Shown: positions 27,447 to 35,433 of the stretch, piece after piece
How the letters are laid out: each line of letters starts with the position of its first letter
Position numbering within the stretch: the first letter of the stretch is position 1
Source of the DNA: Desulforapulum autotrophicum HRM2
GTDB lineage: Bacteria; Desulfobacterota; Desulfobacteria; Desulfobacterales; Desulfobacteraceae
Length of the DNA stretch: 64,000 nucleotides
Assembly (NCBI RefSeq): GCF_000020365.1
Contig: NC_012108.1
Span: 2,294,001 to 2,358,000, forward strand
Reading direction: 5' to 3'
Translations under genes and position numbers: made by a program
Notes under the pieces: generated by a model
Seen by the model: the letters and a program-made list of their open reading frames with translations, nothing else
The model's database searches: none
What the model was told of the DNA's origin: nothing

Positions 27447-27482
27447 TGGCTTTCCTTTAATCGGGAGGGCCATTTTCATTTT
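27447..27482 (+). terminator. Terminator-like hairpin before 27507 gene
   Basis: TGGCTTTCC pairs with GGAGGGCCA (two G-U pairs), followed by TTTTCATTTTC. It ends about 13 bases before the next gene's AAAAGGAGG. Confidence 0.55.
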
Positions 27483-27506
27483 CACCATCAGCAAAAGGAG
27501 GTTTTT

Positions 27507-28400
27507 ATGCTTACCCCCATCAACCAGACAGAGATTATCAAACGTTTCAAGCCTCCAGGAGAACCATCCCCGGGGGCAGACAAAACGAAATCCGGCGGCA
27601 TAACTCTATTCCCCAATGCTCCCTTGGACATGCCCACCGAGACCTTCACCAAGGCCTTGAACAAACGTGAAGAGAACAGGAAGGCACTGCTCCGGTGGAT
27701 GCGGGAGAATTTCAGAGAGGGCATTGAGTTCGGGAGAATCCATCTGGATGAGCGGTGCCGATACGCGAGAGCCGGAAATCCTGCCCTGTGTCGAGACATC
27801 AGCCATTATTCCCGCCCGATGCTCTACAAGGCCGGTGCTGAACGTATTATCGCTGTACTGGGACTTACAGCTCGATTCCCCAATCTGGAACAGTATGAAA
27901 AGGCCTGTGTCTTTCGTCAAGAAGTCAGCCAAATAATCATCAAATGTGAACTTCACACGCAAAATGGCGCTGTTGTTTCTGAAGGGACTGGTGGTCGCCA
28001 CATCCGGCAGGACAACTGGAGTCTAAATACCAGCATCAAGATGGCTGTCAAGTCCGCTCTGGTGGATGCCGTAATCCGTGTTTCGGCTCTGTCCGGGGTG
28101 TTCATCAAGACCCATCAGCACACCCTAACCAGGCTGGGAGATTGTCATCAAAGCACTATGCCTGTCATGTCAGGTTGTAATCGGGACAACTTCCATGGAC
28201 GGTCAGATTGTAATTTTCGTACAGAGAAGCCAATGACCCCGAAGCAACAGAAGTTGATTCAGCATATCACTGGAAAACGAGGCTACAACACAGACAGCTT
28301 GAATAGCCAGTGCCAGGATTTATTCGGGAAGCACCTGAATGATCTTAACAGGGTTGAAGCCTCACGGTTCATAAAGCATCTCATCAATAAAAACGGCTGA
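27507..28400 (+). CDS. Predicted single-strand annealing-like accessory protein
   Basis: 297-aa protein. The central part reads YKAGAERIIAVLGLTARFP, then IIIKCELHTQNGAVVSEG, then SIKMAVKSALVDAVIRVSALSGVF. This resembles uncharacterised mobile-element proteins related to Rad52/RecT-type annealing proteins. The last 55 residues (TPKQQKLIQHITGKRGYN...DLNRVEASRFIKHLI) match a short helical tail often found at the end of such proteins. The function is inferred from these resemblances and is not certain. AAAAGGAGG precedes the ATG. Confidence 0.5.
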   Translation: MLTPINQTEIIKRFKPPGEPSPGADKTKSGGITLFPNAPLDMPTETFTKALNKREENRKALLRWMRENFREGIEFGRIHLDERCRYARAGNPALCRDISHYSRPMLYKAGAERIIAVLGLTARFPNLEQYEKACVFRQEVSQIIIKCELHTQNGAVVSEGTGGRHIRQDNWSLNTSIKMAVKSALVDAVIRVSALSGVFIKTHQHTLTRLGDCHQSTMPVMSGCNRDNFHGRSDCNFRTEKPMTPKQQKLIQHITGKRGYNTDSLNSQCQDLFGKHLNDLNRVEASRFIKHLINKNG

Positions 28401-28440
28401 AATCCAGCCATAATCACCAACACAAAAGGAGACGACAACA

Positions 28441-28827
28441 ATGTGGAACACACCAACACCTGAACAATTGGCAACTATCCCGAGACTCTATGAGACAGAA
28501 CACATACCCATGAAGGACAAAATCGTTCATTTCCATTTCTTCATCGGCGGCTGCGACTGGTTTGTTGTTGAGTTCGATGGGGTAGATACCTTCTTTGGCT
28601 TTGCCATTCTCCATGGAGATTTGCGTAATGCGGAATGGGGCTATGCCAGTCTCAATGAACTGAAATCCATCAAGGCAAAGGGGTATCTTGAGATTGATTG
28701 CGATTTCTACTGGAAGCCCAGACCTGCCTGGCAAGTGGAACTCATCTGTAAGGCCCAGGGATGGCCATTTACCACCATGAACAACTCTCAGAAAGGGGAA
28801 AACCAATGGCATACACTCCCGAATTAA
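28441..28827 (+). CDS. DUF2958-family protein
   Basis: 128-aa protein. Family features are IPRLYETEHIPMKDKIVHFHFFIGGCDWFVVEFDG, DTFFGFAILHGDLRNAEWGY, and LKSIKAKG. DUF2958 genes are common on integrative elements and plasmids; their function is unknown. AAAAGGAG lies upstream of the ATG. The next gene starts within its last 22 bases. Confidence 0.85.
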   Translation: MWNTPTPEQLATIPRLYETEHIPMKDKIVHFHFFIGGCDWFVVEFDGVDTFFGFAILHGDLRNAEWGYASLNELKSIKAKGYLEIDCDFYWKPRPAWQVELICKAQGWPFTTMNNSQKGENQWHTLPN

Positions 28828-28997
28828 CACAACTGCACAGTGCCACCTTACGGCGTATTGCCTGGAAATTGCGGATGCCAATGACAAAGGCAATGAATGA
28901 AATTTTTGATTATCTTGGGGCCACACTGGACAAGGATAAAATATGCCAGGCCTGCCGGGATAAAACAAAATGTGCTTCATGTCCATTCAACAGATAG
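28806..28997 (+). CDS. Small cysteine-cluster protein
   Basis: 63-aa protein from ATG 28806, with AAAGGGG upstream. The N-terminal part is helical (LRRIAWKLRMPMTKAMNEIF). The C-terminal end has CQACRDKTKCASC, a four-cysteine zinc or Fe-S motif. It overlaps the DUF2958 gene by 22 bp. No family recognised. Confidence 0.62.
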   Translation: MAYTPELTQLHSATLRRIAWKLRMPMTKAMNEIFDYLGATLDKDKICQACRDKTKCASCPFNR

Positions 28998-29006
28998 GAG
29001 GAACGA

Positions 29007-29351
29007 ATGAGAAAAATCCATAATTACCGAATCAACAAAGAAGATTTCTGGGAGATGCTGCATGCCAAACGACACAGCCCGTGCCTTGTAATCACATTCA
29101 GGGACATATCCGGCCAGCATACTCATAAACTTTCTGCCGGTTATGGTGATGGCTTGGATGTGTATCGTGAGGGCCTTCAGACCTATGTCCTTAGCCACAA
29201 TAAGAGCCTCGGATATGTTGGCCTACAGATCTTTGAGGGCTCTGAAATCGTAGGGGAAATGTTCGTAGAAGACCATGAGATTAAAGAGACCCTGGGGCGT
29301 GAAGGATTGCCCCCTTCCACAATCATCAAAAAGCTGAGGGAATTTATATGA
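29007..29351 (+). CDS. Hypothetical island protein
   Basis: 114-aa soluble protein, no recognised family. It is mixed alpha/beta by eye, with no signal peptide or cysteine motif. AGGAGG lies six bases before the ATG and the gene starts nine bases after the cysteine-cluster gene, so it is probably co-transcribed with it. Confidence 0.6.
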   Translation: MRKIHNYRINKEDFWEMLHAKRHSPCLVITFRDISGQHTHKLSAGYGDGLDVYREGLQTYVLSHNKSLGYVGLQIFEGSEIVGEMFVEDHEIKETLGREGLPPSTIIKKLREFI

Positions 29352-29438
29352 GATACACAGCCGGATAGAATACATTTTCTGTTAACCAGGCGCTAACAAC
29401 CACACAACCCCAAAAACCCGTATCATCAATACCATAGG

Positions 29439-29476
29439 CTTTTCTGGATTCTCCAGGAAGGCTTTTTTTATTTTAA
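29439..29476 (+). terminator. Terminator-like hairpin before radC
   Basis: CTTTTCTGGA pairs with TCCAGGAAGG (two G-U pairs) around a three-base loop, then CTTTTTTTATTTT. The radC ribosome binding site follows directly. Confidence 0.65.
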
Positions 29477-29488
29477 GGAGTAGTCAAC

Positions 29489-30052
29489 ATGAAAAAGGCA
29501 AGGGTCATGGAACAGCCACCGGAATACAAGCAGATAAATTTATTTGGCGAACCTAAGACGAACACAAAACCCAGCAAGAAGTTTATCTCTGTTTACCGGG
29601 TCTCCCTGGTTCGAGATAAAGGCATAAAGTTTGGTCGGGAATCATTGAGTGGGCCTAAGCAGGCTCAGAAGATAATGAAATCTCTAATTGAGATGCAGGG
29701 GCAGCCAGATCGGGAGCAGTTCTGTATCTTGATGCTAAATGCTAAGAACAAAATTATAGGCTTAAATATCGTTTCTACAGGAAGCCTCTCTTCTGCCACT
29801 GTTCATCCAAGGGAGGTATTAAAACCAGCAATTCTGGCTAATTCCTCAGCCATGATTCTCTGTCATAACCACCCCAGTGGCACCCTTACTCCATCCCCTG
29901 AAGACATAGCCATCACAAAAAGGATCATCCAGGCTTCCGATATTATGGGAATAACTGTCCACGAACATCTCATCATAAATATGGACGATGATTCCTTCTA
30001 TAGCTTTTCAGAAAATGGGTTGATTCAGGATATGTACAACGAATCAATCTGA
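29489..30052 (+). CDS. radC: RadC-like JAB/MPN domain protein
   Basis: 187-aa protein. The JAMM metal motif is complete: LCHNHPSG followed by SPEDIAITKRI, with an upstream STGSLSSATVHPREVLK typical of RadC. It lacks the N-terminal helix-hairpin-helix region of chromosomal RadC, so it is the short form usual on mobile elements. The role of RadC in repair is disputed; mobile-element copies are of unknown function. AAGGAG precedes the ATG. Confidence 0.88.
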   Translation: MKKARVMEQPPEYKQINLFGEPKTNTKPSKKFISVYRVSLVRDKGIKFGRESLSGPKQAQKIMKSLIEMQGQPDREQFCILMLNAKNKIIGLNIVSTGSLSSATVHPREVLKPAILANSSAMILCHNHPSGTLTPSPEDIAITKRIIQASDIMGITVHEHLIINMDDDSFYSFSENGLIQDMYNESI

Positions 30053-30080
30053 ACCTACCGGCACAATTCATTGACCTTCA

Positions 30081-30112
30081 ACCATTTGTCAGCCCGGCAA
30101 GTGGTTTTTTTA
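30081..30112 (+). terminator. Terminator-like hairpin before 30137 gene
   Basis: ACCATTTG pairs with CAAGTGGT, followed by TTTTTT. The ribosome binding site CAAGGAG of the next gene follows within about 15 bases. Confidence 0.6.
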
Positions 30113-30136
30113 TGCCCAAAACACAAGGAGACAGAA

Positions 30137-30490
30137 ATGAAAAAGATTTACAGAAACAACGCATTGGCAAACCAGGGAATTACAACAAAAGAAGACCTTC
30201 AACAACGTTTGCTCGATATATTTGAGATTGTGGATAGCCAAAACTCTGCCCTGGTTGGGGTCTACAAACTGGTCTTTCCAGACTGGGACCGCATCAAACA
30301 AATTGAAGGGTTCCCAGAGGTTGGGCGAGAAATGTGGAAGTATATCTGCAACCTGTTCATCGAATTTGACCGCCAGCATCACCCGAACGTATTCCACGGA
30401 GGCATCTGGCTCAACAACGGTTTCAGTAGCAACGACAGGTTGGACGGCTGGGCAATCAGTTTTGACACCGTCAAGGTCATCTACGCATAA
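30137..30490 (+). CDS. Hypothetical island protein
   Basis: 117-aa soluble protein with no recognised family. It contains several aromatic motifs (FPDWDRI, GGIWLNNGF). ATG 30137 is chosen because CAAGGAG lies about eight bases upstream; the frame is open earlier. No signal peptide or metal motif is visible. Confidence 0.6.
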   Translation: MKKIYRNNALANQGITTKEDLQQRLLDIFEIVDSQNSALVGVYKLVFPDWDRIKQIEGFPEVGREMWKYICNLFIEFDRQHHPNVFHGGIWLNNGFSSNDRLDGWAISFDTVKVIYA

Positions 30491-30510
30491 AAATTTTAAC
30501 GACATTCAGG

Positions 30511-30548
30511 AAGCCATCTGGGGAATTTCAACCCTGGGTGGCTTTTTC
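30511..30548 (+). terminator. Terminator-like hairpin before split zinc-ribbon gene
   Basis: AAGCCA pairs with TGGCTT, with an inner GGG/CCC, followed by TTTTTC. GGAGG of the next small gene lies about eight bases later. Confidence 0.55.
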
Positions 30549-30566
30549 TGCTTTTGGAGGTCCCAC

Positions 30567-30623
30567 ATGACAAAGGAACAGAAGGAAACATATCAGGACG
30601 CAGACGAACTCAGGGAGATAATC
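30567..30623 (+). pseudogene. Small zinc-ribbon gene, 5' part, split by transposon
   Basis: Nineteen codons starting MTKEQKETYQDADELREI, preceded by GGAGG. Joining this directly to 35218, with one copy of the 6-bp duplication, gives an uninterrupted 62-aa reading frame. As it stands the frame ends after 20 residues in the transposon end. Confidence 0.85.
30618..30623. repeat. Target-site duplication, left copy
   Basis: ATAATC directly before the transposon left end. The same six bases follow the right end at 35212-35217. Confidence 0.85.
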
Positions 30624-30818
30624 TGTTAAGATGCGAATACTCTAACGCCTACCCCCAAAATCGTTCGCAAAATACTATAACGCTATGATTAGGGCAGCCC
30701 GCCGCGAATACCCCGCCAAATAGAAAATAAATCATACCCCGCTTACCCCGCCGCTTTTACGACAAAATCAATTTTTAGGGCTATATTTTCATCCAGATTT
30801 AAATTTGGAGAAAATATA

Positions 30819-31217
30819 ATGGCAAAAAGTTCAAGTGGAAAACGCCCCTGCTGTATTTGCCGCAAATGGTTTAAGCCGGATGTCCGCCAAAAAGGACGAC
30901 AGACAACATGTGGAAGGTCTGCCTGCAAAACTGAACAGCACCGAAGAAACTGTCAAAAATGGAACAAAAAAAACGGTGAATATTTTAAAAATAACTATCT
31001 GGGTAAAAAATTAGAAAAGATTGAGGAAGAATCTTCTAAGGAATTTAAATCCAGCATACCTCCCCATGAACACCCCCCGCCCAACTGCCTGGCAAAGCCC
31101 GTATTGCCATATGAAATTTTAGAAAACGAGTATGGAACAAGAAATATGATCGTCATCCAATATGTAGCTTGGCAGATTCTGAATCAGTCATACGATTCAA
31201 AAACTGCGTTCAGATAG
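30819..31217 (+). CDS. Transposon-borne zinc-finger protein
   Basis: 132-aa basic protein. The N-terminal CCICRKWFKPD...QTTCGRSACKTEQHRR pattern, with paired cysteines about 18 residues apart, is a zinc finger that I recognise from proteins next to transposases in deltaproteobacteria. A lysine-rich region follows. Function unknown; possibly DNA binding. It is the first gene after the left end, and GGAG lies before the ATG. Confidence 0.62.
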   Translation: MAKSSSGKRPCCICRKWFKPDVRQKGRQTTCGRSACKTEQHRRNCQKWNKKNGEYFKNNYLGKKLEKIEEESSKEFKSSIPPHEHPPPNCLAKPVLPYEILENEYGTRNMIVIQYVAWQILNQSYDSKTAFR

Positions 31218-31242
31218 GGGGGGGGTGTTTATGGATAAAAAC

Positions 31243-31412
31243 CTCGACTAATCGAATCGGAGTTTCAAGACGCATCATAGACTTAACCAACTGTAATTCA
31301 TTGATATCCCAACAAAGTAATCGACTTAGGGTTTTAAGACGCATCATTAACCTAAACCTCTGTAAATAAAGGAGATACGAACAGACTAATACATAAGGGT
31401 GTTTAAGACACA
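31243..31412. repeat. Degenerate tandem repeat, 69-bp period
   Basis: Three copies centred on AAGAC at 31267, 31336 and 31405 (exactly 69 bp apart). The first two share AAGACGCATCAT and the flanking TAATCGA and CTGTAA; the third is weaker. It lies between two transposon genes in a 300-bp gap that otherwise holds nothing recognised except a G-run near 31217-31225. Confidence 0.7.
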
Positions 31413-31517
31413 ACAGACAAGGATGGGGCTATTATAGTAGTTTAAAAATAGGATTTTTACACCTTGCCTTGAGCTTAAGGCAAAGTGCCTTGATAACCCC
31501 GACAAATGTGAGGACTC

Positions 31518-31889
31518 ATGCCAAAAAAATTTTCATCCCAAGAGTTGTTTGAATTAAGAAATTTTATCCCTGTGGAGATGTTGATAAGGGAGCAACTGGA
31601 AATGCCATCAAAAATCAGTGAAGGCTTTTTCCGTTTTCTGTGCCCGATCTGTAATGAATTCCAGACAGCCATAAACCCAGCCACCAACCTGGCCCGGTGC
31701 TTTCGATGTGAAAAAAACTTCAACACCATCGATCTTGTGATGACTGTTCAGAGAATCGGGTTTAAAGAGAGCGTTCTGTTCTTAAAACGCCTGATGGTCA
31801 AAGTTCCGAATCAGAACAAAGATGCCAGACAGGGGTTGCAAAATTTTATCGGAGGCATCGGCCAGACCATGCCGGGAGGATTAGGATAA
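31518..31889 (+). CDS. Transposon-borne CHC2-like zinc-finger protein
   Basis: 123-aa protein. FLCPICNEFQTAINPATNLARCFRCEKNFNTIDLVM is laid out like the DnaG CHC2 zinc-binding domain, but with four cysteines. No primase catalytic domain is present. It lies just upstream of the helical protein gene, whose ATG shares bases with its stop (TAATG). Probably an accessory DNA-binding factor for the transposon. Confidence 0.68.
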   Translation: MPKKFSSQELFELRNFIPVEMLIREQLEMPSKISEGFFRFLCPICNEFQTAINPATNLARCFRCEKNFNTIDLVMTVQRIGFKESVLFLKRLMVKVPNQNKDARQGLQNFIGGIGQTMPGGLG

Positions 31890-32470
31890 TGGAACAGGAT
31901 CGGTTGACCCGTCTGGAGAATCTTATTGCCCGTAATCAGAGTCATTTCCATGAAATAGGCAAAGCTCTGAAAGAGATAAAAGATACCCGGCTGTATAAAC
32001 TCAATCTTTTCAGTAGTTTTGAAACTTATGCCAGAGTGCGCTGGGATATGGGCAGAGCCCAAGCTTATCGCCTGATAGAATCCTATAAGGTTATCAACAA
32101 TCTGTCTCCAATTGGAGACATTCTTCCCAACAATGAATCCCAGGTGCGCCCCCTGGCCCCATTGGATCCCATCGAACAGCGTAAAATATGGAAGGCATTT
32201 TTAAAAACCGCCATGGAGATAACCGCACCAAACATCAAACAGTTCATTGATTCCGCAAAAGAAAACGACACCGGCAGTAAAGACGAACCTGTGGATTTAA
32301 CCGATCAGGTCAGCAAAGCCTATATGGATGCTGTCCAGGCAATGCTTGACCAGGTTCGACTGGCCCAACAGGATCACTGGCAAAAGACATCTCGCCAGGC
32401 TGGGCTATTGTGGAACCGGGTCATTCGGGAAAAAATATTGACAAGGGAGAACGGCAATGGACACGGATAA
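31889..32470 (+). CDS. Transposon-borne helical accessory protein
   Basis: 193-aa mostly helical protein. RWDMGRAQAYRLIESYKVINNLSP resembles a helix-turn-helix region of DUF3102/ParB-like accessory proteins. The C-terminal half is charged. Its start overlaps the zinc-finger gene and its end overlaps the transposase start by 14 bp, so the four genes are translationally coupled. A role in target choice or regulation is possible but not shown. Confidence 0.6.
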   Translation: MEQDRLTRLENLIARNQSHFHEIGKALKEIKDTRLYKLNLFSSFETYARVRWDMGRAQAYRLIESYKVINNLSPIGDILPNNESQVRPLAPLDPIEQRKIWKAFLKTAMEITAPNIKQFIDSAKENDTGSKDEPVDLTDQVSKAYMDAVQAMLDQVRLAQQDHWQKTSRQAGLLWNRVIREKILTRENGNGHG

Positions 32471-34145
32471 CCTGAAGGTCATACCTACTCTGACGCTTGA
32501 TGACCGTTTCAATCTTTTGCTCCATAAAAAGATCATGAACAAAAAAGGCTCGGCCAAACGAGCAAGTAAAAAATATTACAAAGATCAATATCAAAAAACC
32601 GGCATTATTCCGGGGCCACTCCTACTTGTGGAAAAGAAGGTCATGGAGGGCCGCAAGTGCAGTGGACGTCCCCGTTCTTTCTCCGAACAGGTCCGCAGAC
32701 GTTTTATAGAAATGGTAAAAGAGTCGTGTGATCCGTCAAGCCAACGGTTCATCTTTATTACCCATAAGGCAAGAACCATTAAAAATTATCACCACTGGCT
32801 TGAGAAAGAGTTCAAAAAGAGGATCTCCATCCATGCCCTCAGGCACTGTGTTTACCGTGAAAACCTCAAATCATATTTGAATAAACCAGATTTCGAGGAC
32901 GATATTCCGGTCAAAAATAGTTTTAAACCAGAACCGGTGTTTGATCTGATCCAGATGGATGGCTGTATTTTTAGATATTTTAAGATCAGAAACGACAAGG
33001 GTCATTGGCAAAAGCCCCAGGTCATAGAATTTTATGATACGGGCTCTCGTTATATGTTTGTCCTGGATGCGTATTTTTCCGAAAGCAGTTGGAACTCCGT
33101 GAACCTGTTCACCAAATTTTTACTGGATAGGCCATTTCCCCAAAAAAAGATTCGTATCCGGCCGGATAATGCCAAGGGCTTTTTAAATCTTAAGCGCCCC
33201 ATCAACGACTTGAATTTGAAACATTCCACCCCGAACGGGTTTTATATGGAACCTGATTTCTCAAGGATCCATGCTCCCAAGGATAAGGCTCACCTGGAAT
33301 CATCCCACCGCAGCCTTCATAATTTTGAAATCCGAATCATCAAGGCGTTTGAAAAAAGGATCGTAAAGACAGAGCCCGGGTACATCTTCAAAAAAGGAAA
33401 ACAAGAAAAAATCACCGTTACCCTCCTTGATATAAATTTGGATGAGTTAAAAACAAGCTCACTTATGGAGAAATATCGCCATGAACACAACTGTACACGC
33501 CACTATTTCTCTGAAAAAGGAAAAGTCAGTGCCTGGGTGCCGGATAAAAAGCTCACAGACTTTTTTAAAACATTTACCAGCACACTGACCTTTTGTACTG
33601 ATCAGGTCAAGGAGCACATGAAATATGGATTTAGAAAAACAAAAGCCACGGTATCAAAGCAGAAGACCATCAGATTTGAAAATCAGGATTACTATGTGAC
33701 CATGGGTGTAGACAAGTTCAGCTCCCATAAAAGTACACCCGTTCAGATATCCAGATACAATGACAAGCTTTTCCTTTTTGAGCCCAGGGAGGATGGTATT
33801 TTTTGGGGAGAAGCCCTTGCCCGAAAGCCCTTTGAAAAGCCGTTAAAAGTATTGACCATATTGCCGGACAAAAATGAGCTGGATCAGATCATCGCCTTTT
33901 TGGAGCACAACAGCATGGTCGTCGATCGGCCCCTCCTGATTAAAAATTATAAAAAAGGTCTTTCCATGCCCATGGCAAAGCAAATCCTTCAGCATAACCA
34001 GAAAAGATACACCACCTATATAAAAAAGATGCAGCAACCCACGAATATAAAAGGGGCAGTGCTGTTCAATGCTTTTATTCTCGATTGTGAAAGCCATTAT
34101 CGAAGAATCCATGTGGCACCGTATGCGTTTTCTGGAGAAATATGA
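32457..34145 (+). CDS. DDE transposase (TnsB/MuA/IstA-like)
   Basis: 562-aa transposase. The catalytic triad is readable as D168 (IQMDGC), D237 (IRPDNAKGF) and E281 (AHLESSHR), in an RNase-H-like core from about residue 160 to 320. The N-terminal 150 residues contain winged-helix-like DNA-binding segments. The C-terminal 250 residues resemble the beta-barrel and tail of Mu-type transposases. It is followed after one base by its ATPase partner. It should bind the repeated sites at both transposon ends. Confidence 0.86.
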   Translation: MDTDNLKVIPTLTLDDRFNLLLHKKIMNKKGSAKRASKKYYKDQYQKTGIIPGPLLLVEKKVMEGRKCSGRPRSFSEQVRRRFIEMVKESCDPSSQRFIFITHKARTIKNYHHWLEKEFKKRISIHALRHCVYRENLKSYLNKPDFEDDIPVKNSFKPEPVFDLIQMDGCIFRYFKIRNDKGHWQKPQVIEFYDTGSRYMFVLDAYFSESSWNSVNLFTKFLLDRPFPQKKIRIRPDNAKGFLNLKRPINDLNLKHSTPNGFYMEPDFSRIHAPKDKAHLESSHRSLHNFEIRIIKAFEKRIVKTEPGYIFKKGKQEKITVTLLDINLDELKTSSLMEKYRHEHNCTRHYFSEKGKVSAWVPDKKLTDFFKTFTSTLTFCTDQVKEHMKYGFRKTKATVSKQKTIRFENQDYYVTMGVDKFSSHKSTPVQISRYNDKLFLFEPREDGIFWGEALARKPFEKPLKVLTILPDKNELDQIIAFLEHNSMVVDRPLLIKNYKKGLSMPMAKQILQHNQKRYTTYIKKMQQPTNIKGAVLFNAFILDCESHYRRIHVAPYAFSGEI

Positions 34146-34146
34146 C

Positions 34147-34815
34147 ATGAAACGAAAAGAAGATTTTATAAATGACAAACGCCGCATTTCTTATCTGGGG
34201 GCCACATATAACCGAATCTATCGTAGGCAGAGCGTCTTGATCGAGGGTGATTATGGCGTGGGTAAAACCCGTTTCTTGAAATTGCTGCAACCGAAAAAAC
34301 TTCATGCCGTCTGGGTGGAGTCACTGTTCAACATACATGAAACCCTGGCATCGATTTTAAAGAAGCTAAATTACGACACAATCGCCACCTACCGGCGAAC
34401 CCCTCAATATTTGGAAATGATATGCAGTCTGTCCAACTGCTTTATTTTAATCGACGAGGCAAACGATCTTGATCCCCGGGTCTGGCCCTACCTCAAAAGG
34501 GTTATCGATGCCGGTGTTCCCATTGTATTTGCAGGATTACCAAAGGTGAGGACCTTTTTAACCCGCGAGCATCCAGACATCCTCAGCCGCTTGAAAACGC
34601 TTATTCTATACCCGATTGTGGTAGAAGATTTCATTGTCGAGTACAAGGATATTGAACAGGAGGCCATTGAACAGATTTATATGACGACCAAAGGCGATAT
34701 GAGAAAATTCAGAGAAATTTGTACAGACTGCAGGGACAGAGCAAAGGAGTTGAAATACACCTTTGTTGACATCAATCTTGCCTTGGAATTTCTCTCTGAT
34801 CTTCCTCCTCAATAA
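34147..34815 (+). CDS. AAA+ ATPase transposition partner (TnsC/MuB/IstB-like)
   Basis: 222-aa ATPase. Walker A GDYGVGKT near residue 40 and Walker B FILIDEAND near residue 107 are intact. LPKVRTFLTREHPDILSRL provides the sensor and arginine-finger region. Such proteins select the target and activate the transposase. ATG 34147 follows the transposase stop by one base; the frame is open earlier inside the transposase gene. Confidence 0.85.
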   Translation: MKRKEDFINDKRRISYLGATYNRIYRRQSVLIEGDYGVGKTRFLKLLQPKKLHAVWVESLFNIHETLASILKKLNYDTIATYRRTPQYLEMICSLSNCFILIDEANDLDPRVWPYLKRVIDAGVPIVFAGLPKVRTFLTREHPDILSRLKTLILYPIVVEDFIVEYKDIEQEAIEQIYMTTKGDMRKFREICTDCRDRAKELKYTFVDINLALEFLSDLPPQ

Positions 34816-34939
34816 CGAACATAAGGCACATGGAAAAATTTCACCAAGAAATAATGTGAGGCCAGAAAGGACTGATTTTGCTGTTCTAAAACTTTAGATC
34901 GTCCAGATTAGATACCTCGGACAAGATAATTAAATCAGG

Positions 34940-34978
34940 ATAGACCATTACGCTTTTTTAGCGAATGGTCTATTTTTG
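34940..34978 (+). terminator. Terminator after transposon genes
   Basis: TAGACCATT...CGCT pairs with AGCG...AATGGTCTA, followed by TTTTTG. It lies between the ATPase gene and the right end; the rest of 34816-35083 holds no recognised feature. Confidence 0.75.
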
Positions 34979-35211
34979 TTTACAACTTCTCAAACTTCAT
35001 TGACTGATTTTTGAAATACACATTCCGTGCAACACTGCTATAAAATAGCATTAACCTACTGTAAAAAATGATGTTTATTTGAAGCGTTAGAGTATTTTGC
35101 GAAAACACGATTAGGGCCAATGCTATGCAAGTAGCTGATTATAAATGTTATTGAGGCCTTTTTTATAAAAACAGGGCAGATAAAAAGCGTTAGAGTATTT
35201 GCATCTTATCA

Positions 35212-35217
35212 ATAATC
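35212..35217. repeat. Target-site duplication, right copy
   Basis: ATAATC directly after the transposon right end; matches 30618-30623. Confidence 0.85.
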
Positions 35218-35349
35218 AAACAACTCAAGGGTCGCAAATTCAAACTCGACTGTGGGCATCACATTACATTCGGCCACTTTCTCGGGAATGACATCACCAT
35301 CAGAAACGGCACAAATCCCACCATAATCTGCTCCCAGTGCGGCTATTAG
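35218..35349 (+). pseudogene. Small zinc-ribbon gene, 3' part, split by transposon
   Basis: Forty-four codons reading KQLKGRKFKLDCGHH, ITFGHFLGNDITIRNG and ending IICSQCGY before TAG. The C...C...CSQC cysteines make a zinc ribbon. It is the continuation of the reading frame at 30567-30623 and has no start codon of its own. Confidence 0.85.
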
Positions 35350-35433
35350 AAACAAACCCTTCCCATCAACAAATCCATCTTAAATCAACGAAAAACAGCC
35401 CTGAAAGCCATACGCAGGGCAAAGGAGAAAGCC

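Larger units (their letters stand above)
30624..35211. mobile_element. Mu/Tn7/IS21-type transposon, 4588 bp
   Basis: It begins TGTTAAGATGC and ends GCATCTTATCA; the two ends form a 25-bp inverted repeat with two mismatches. Each end holds a second inner copy of the transposase site (cores near 30667-30683 and 35084-35100, GCGTTAnAGTATTTTGC). A 6-bp duplication (ATAATC) flanks it. It encodes two zinc-finger proteins, a helical protein, a DDE transposase and an AAA+ ATPase. The paired transposase/ATPase and repeated end sites place it in the broad IS21/Tn7/Mu group. Confidence 0.9.

Noticed and set aside
31243-31412. CRISPR array
   Set aside because: The period of 69 with only three poorly matching units, similarity extending into the would-be spacers, and no cas gene nearby argue against it.
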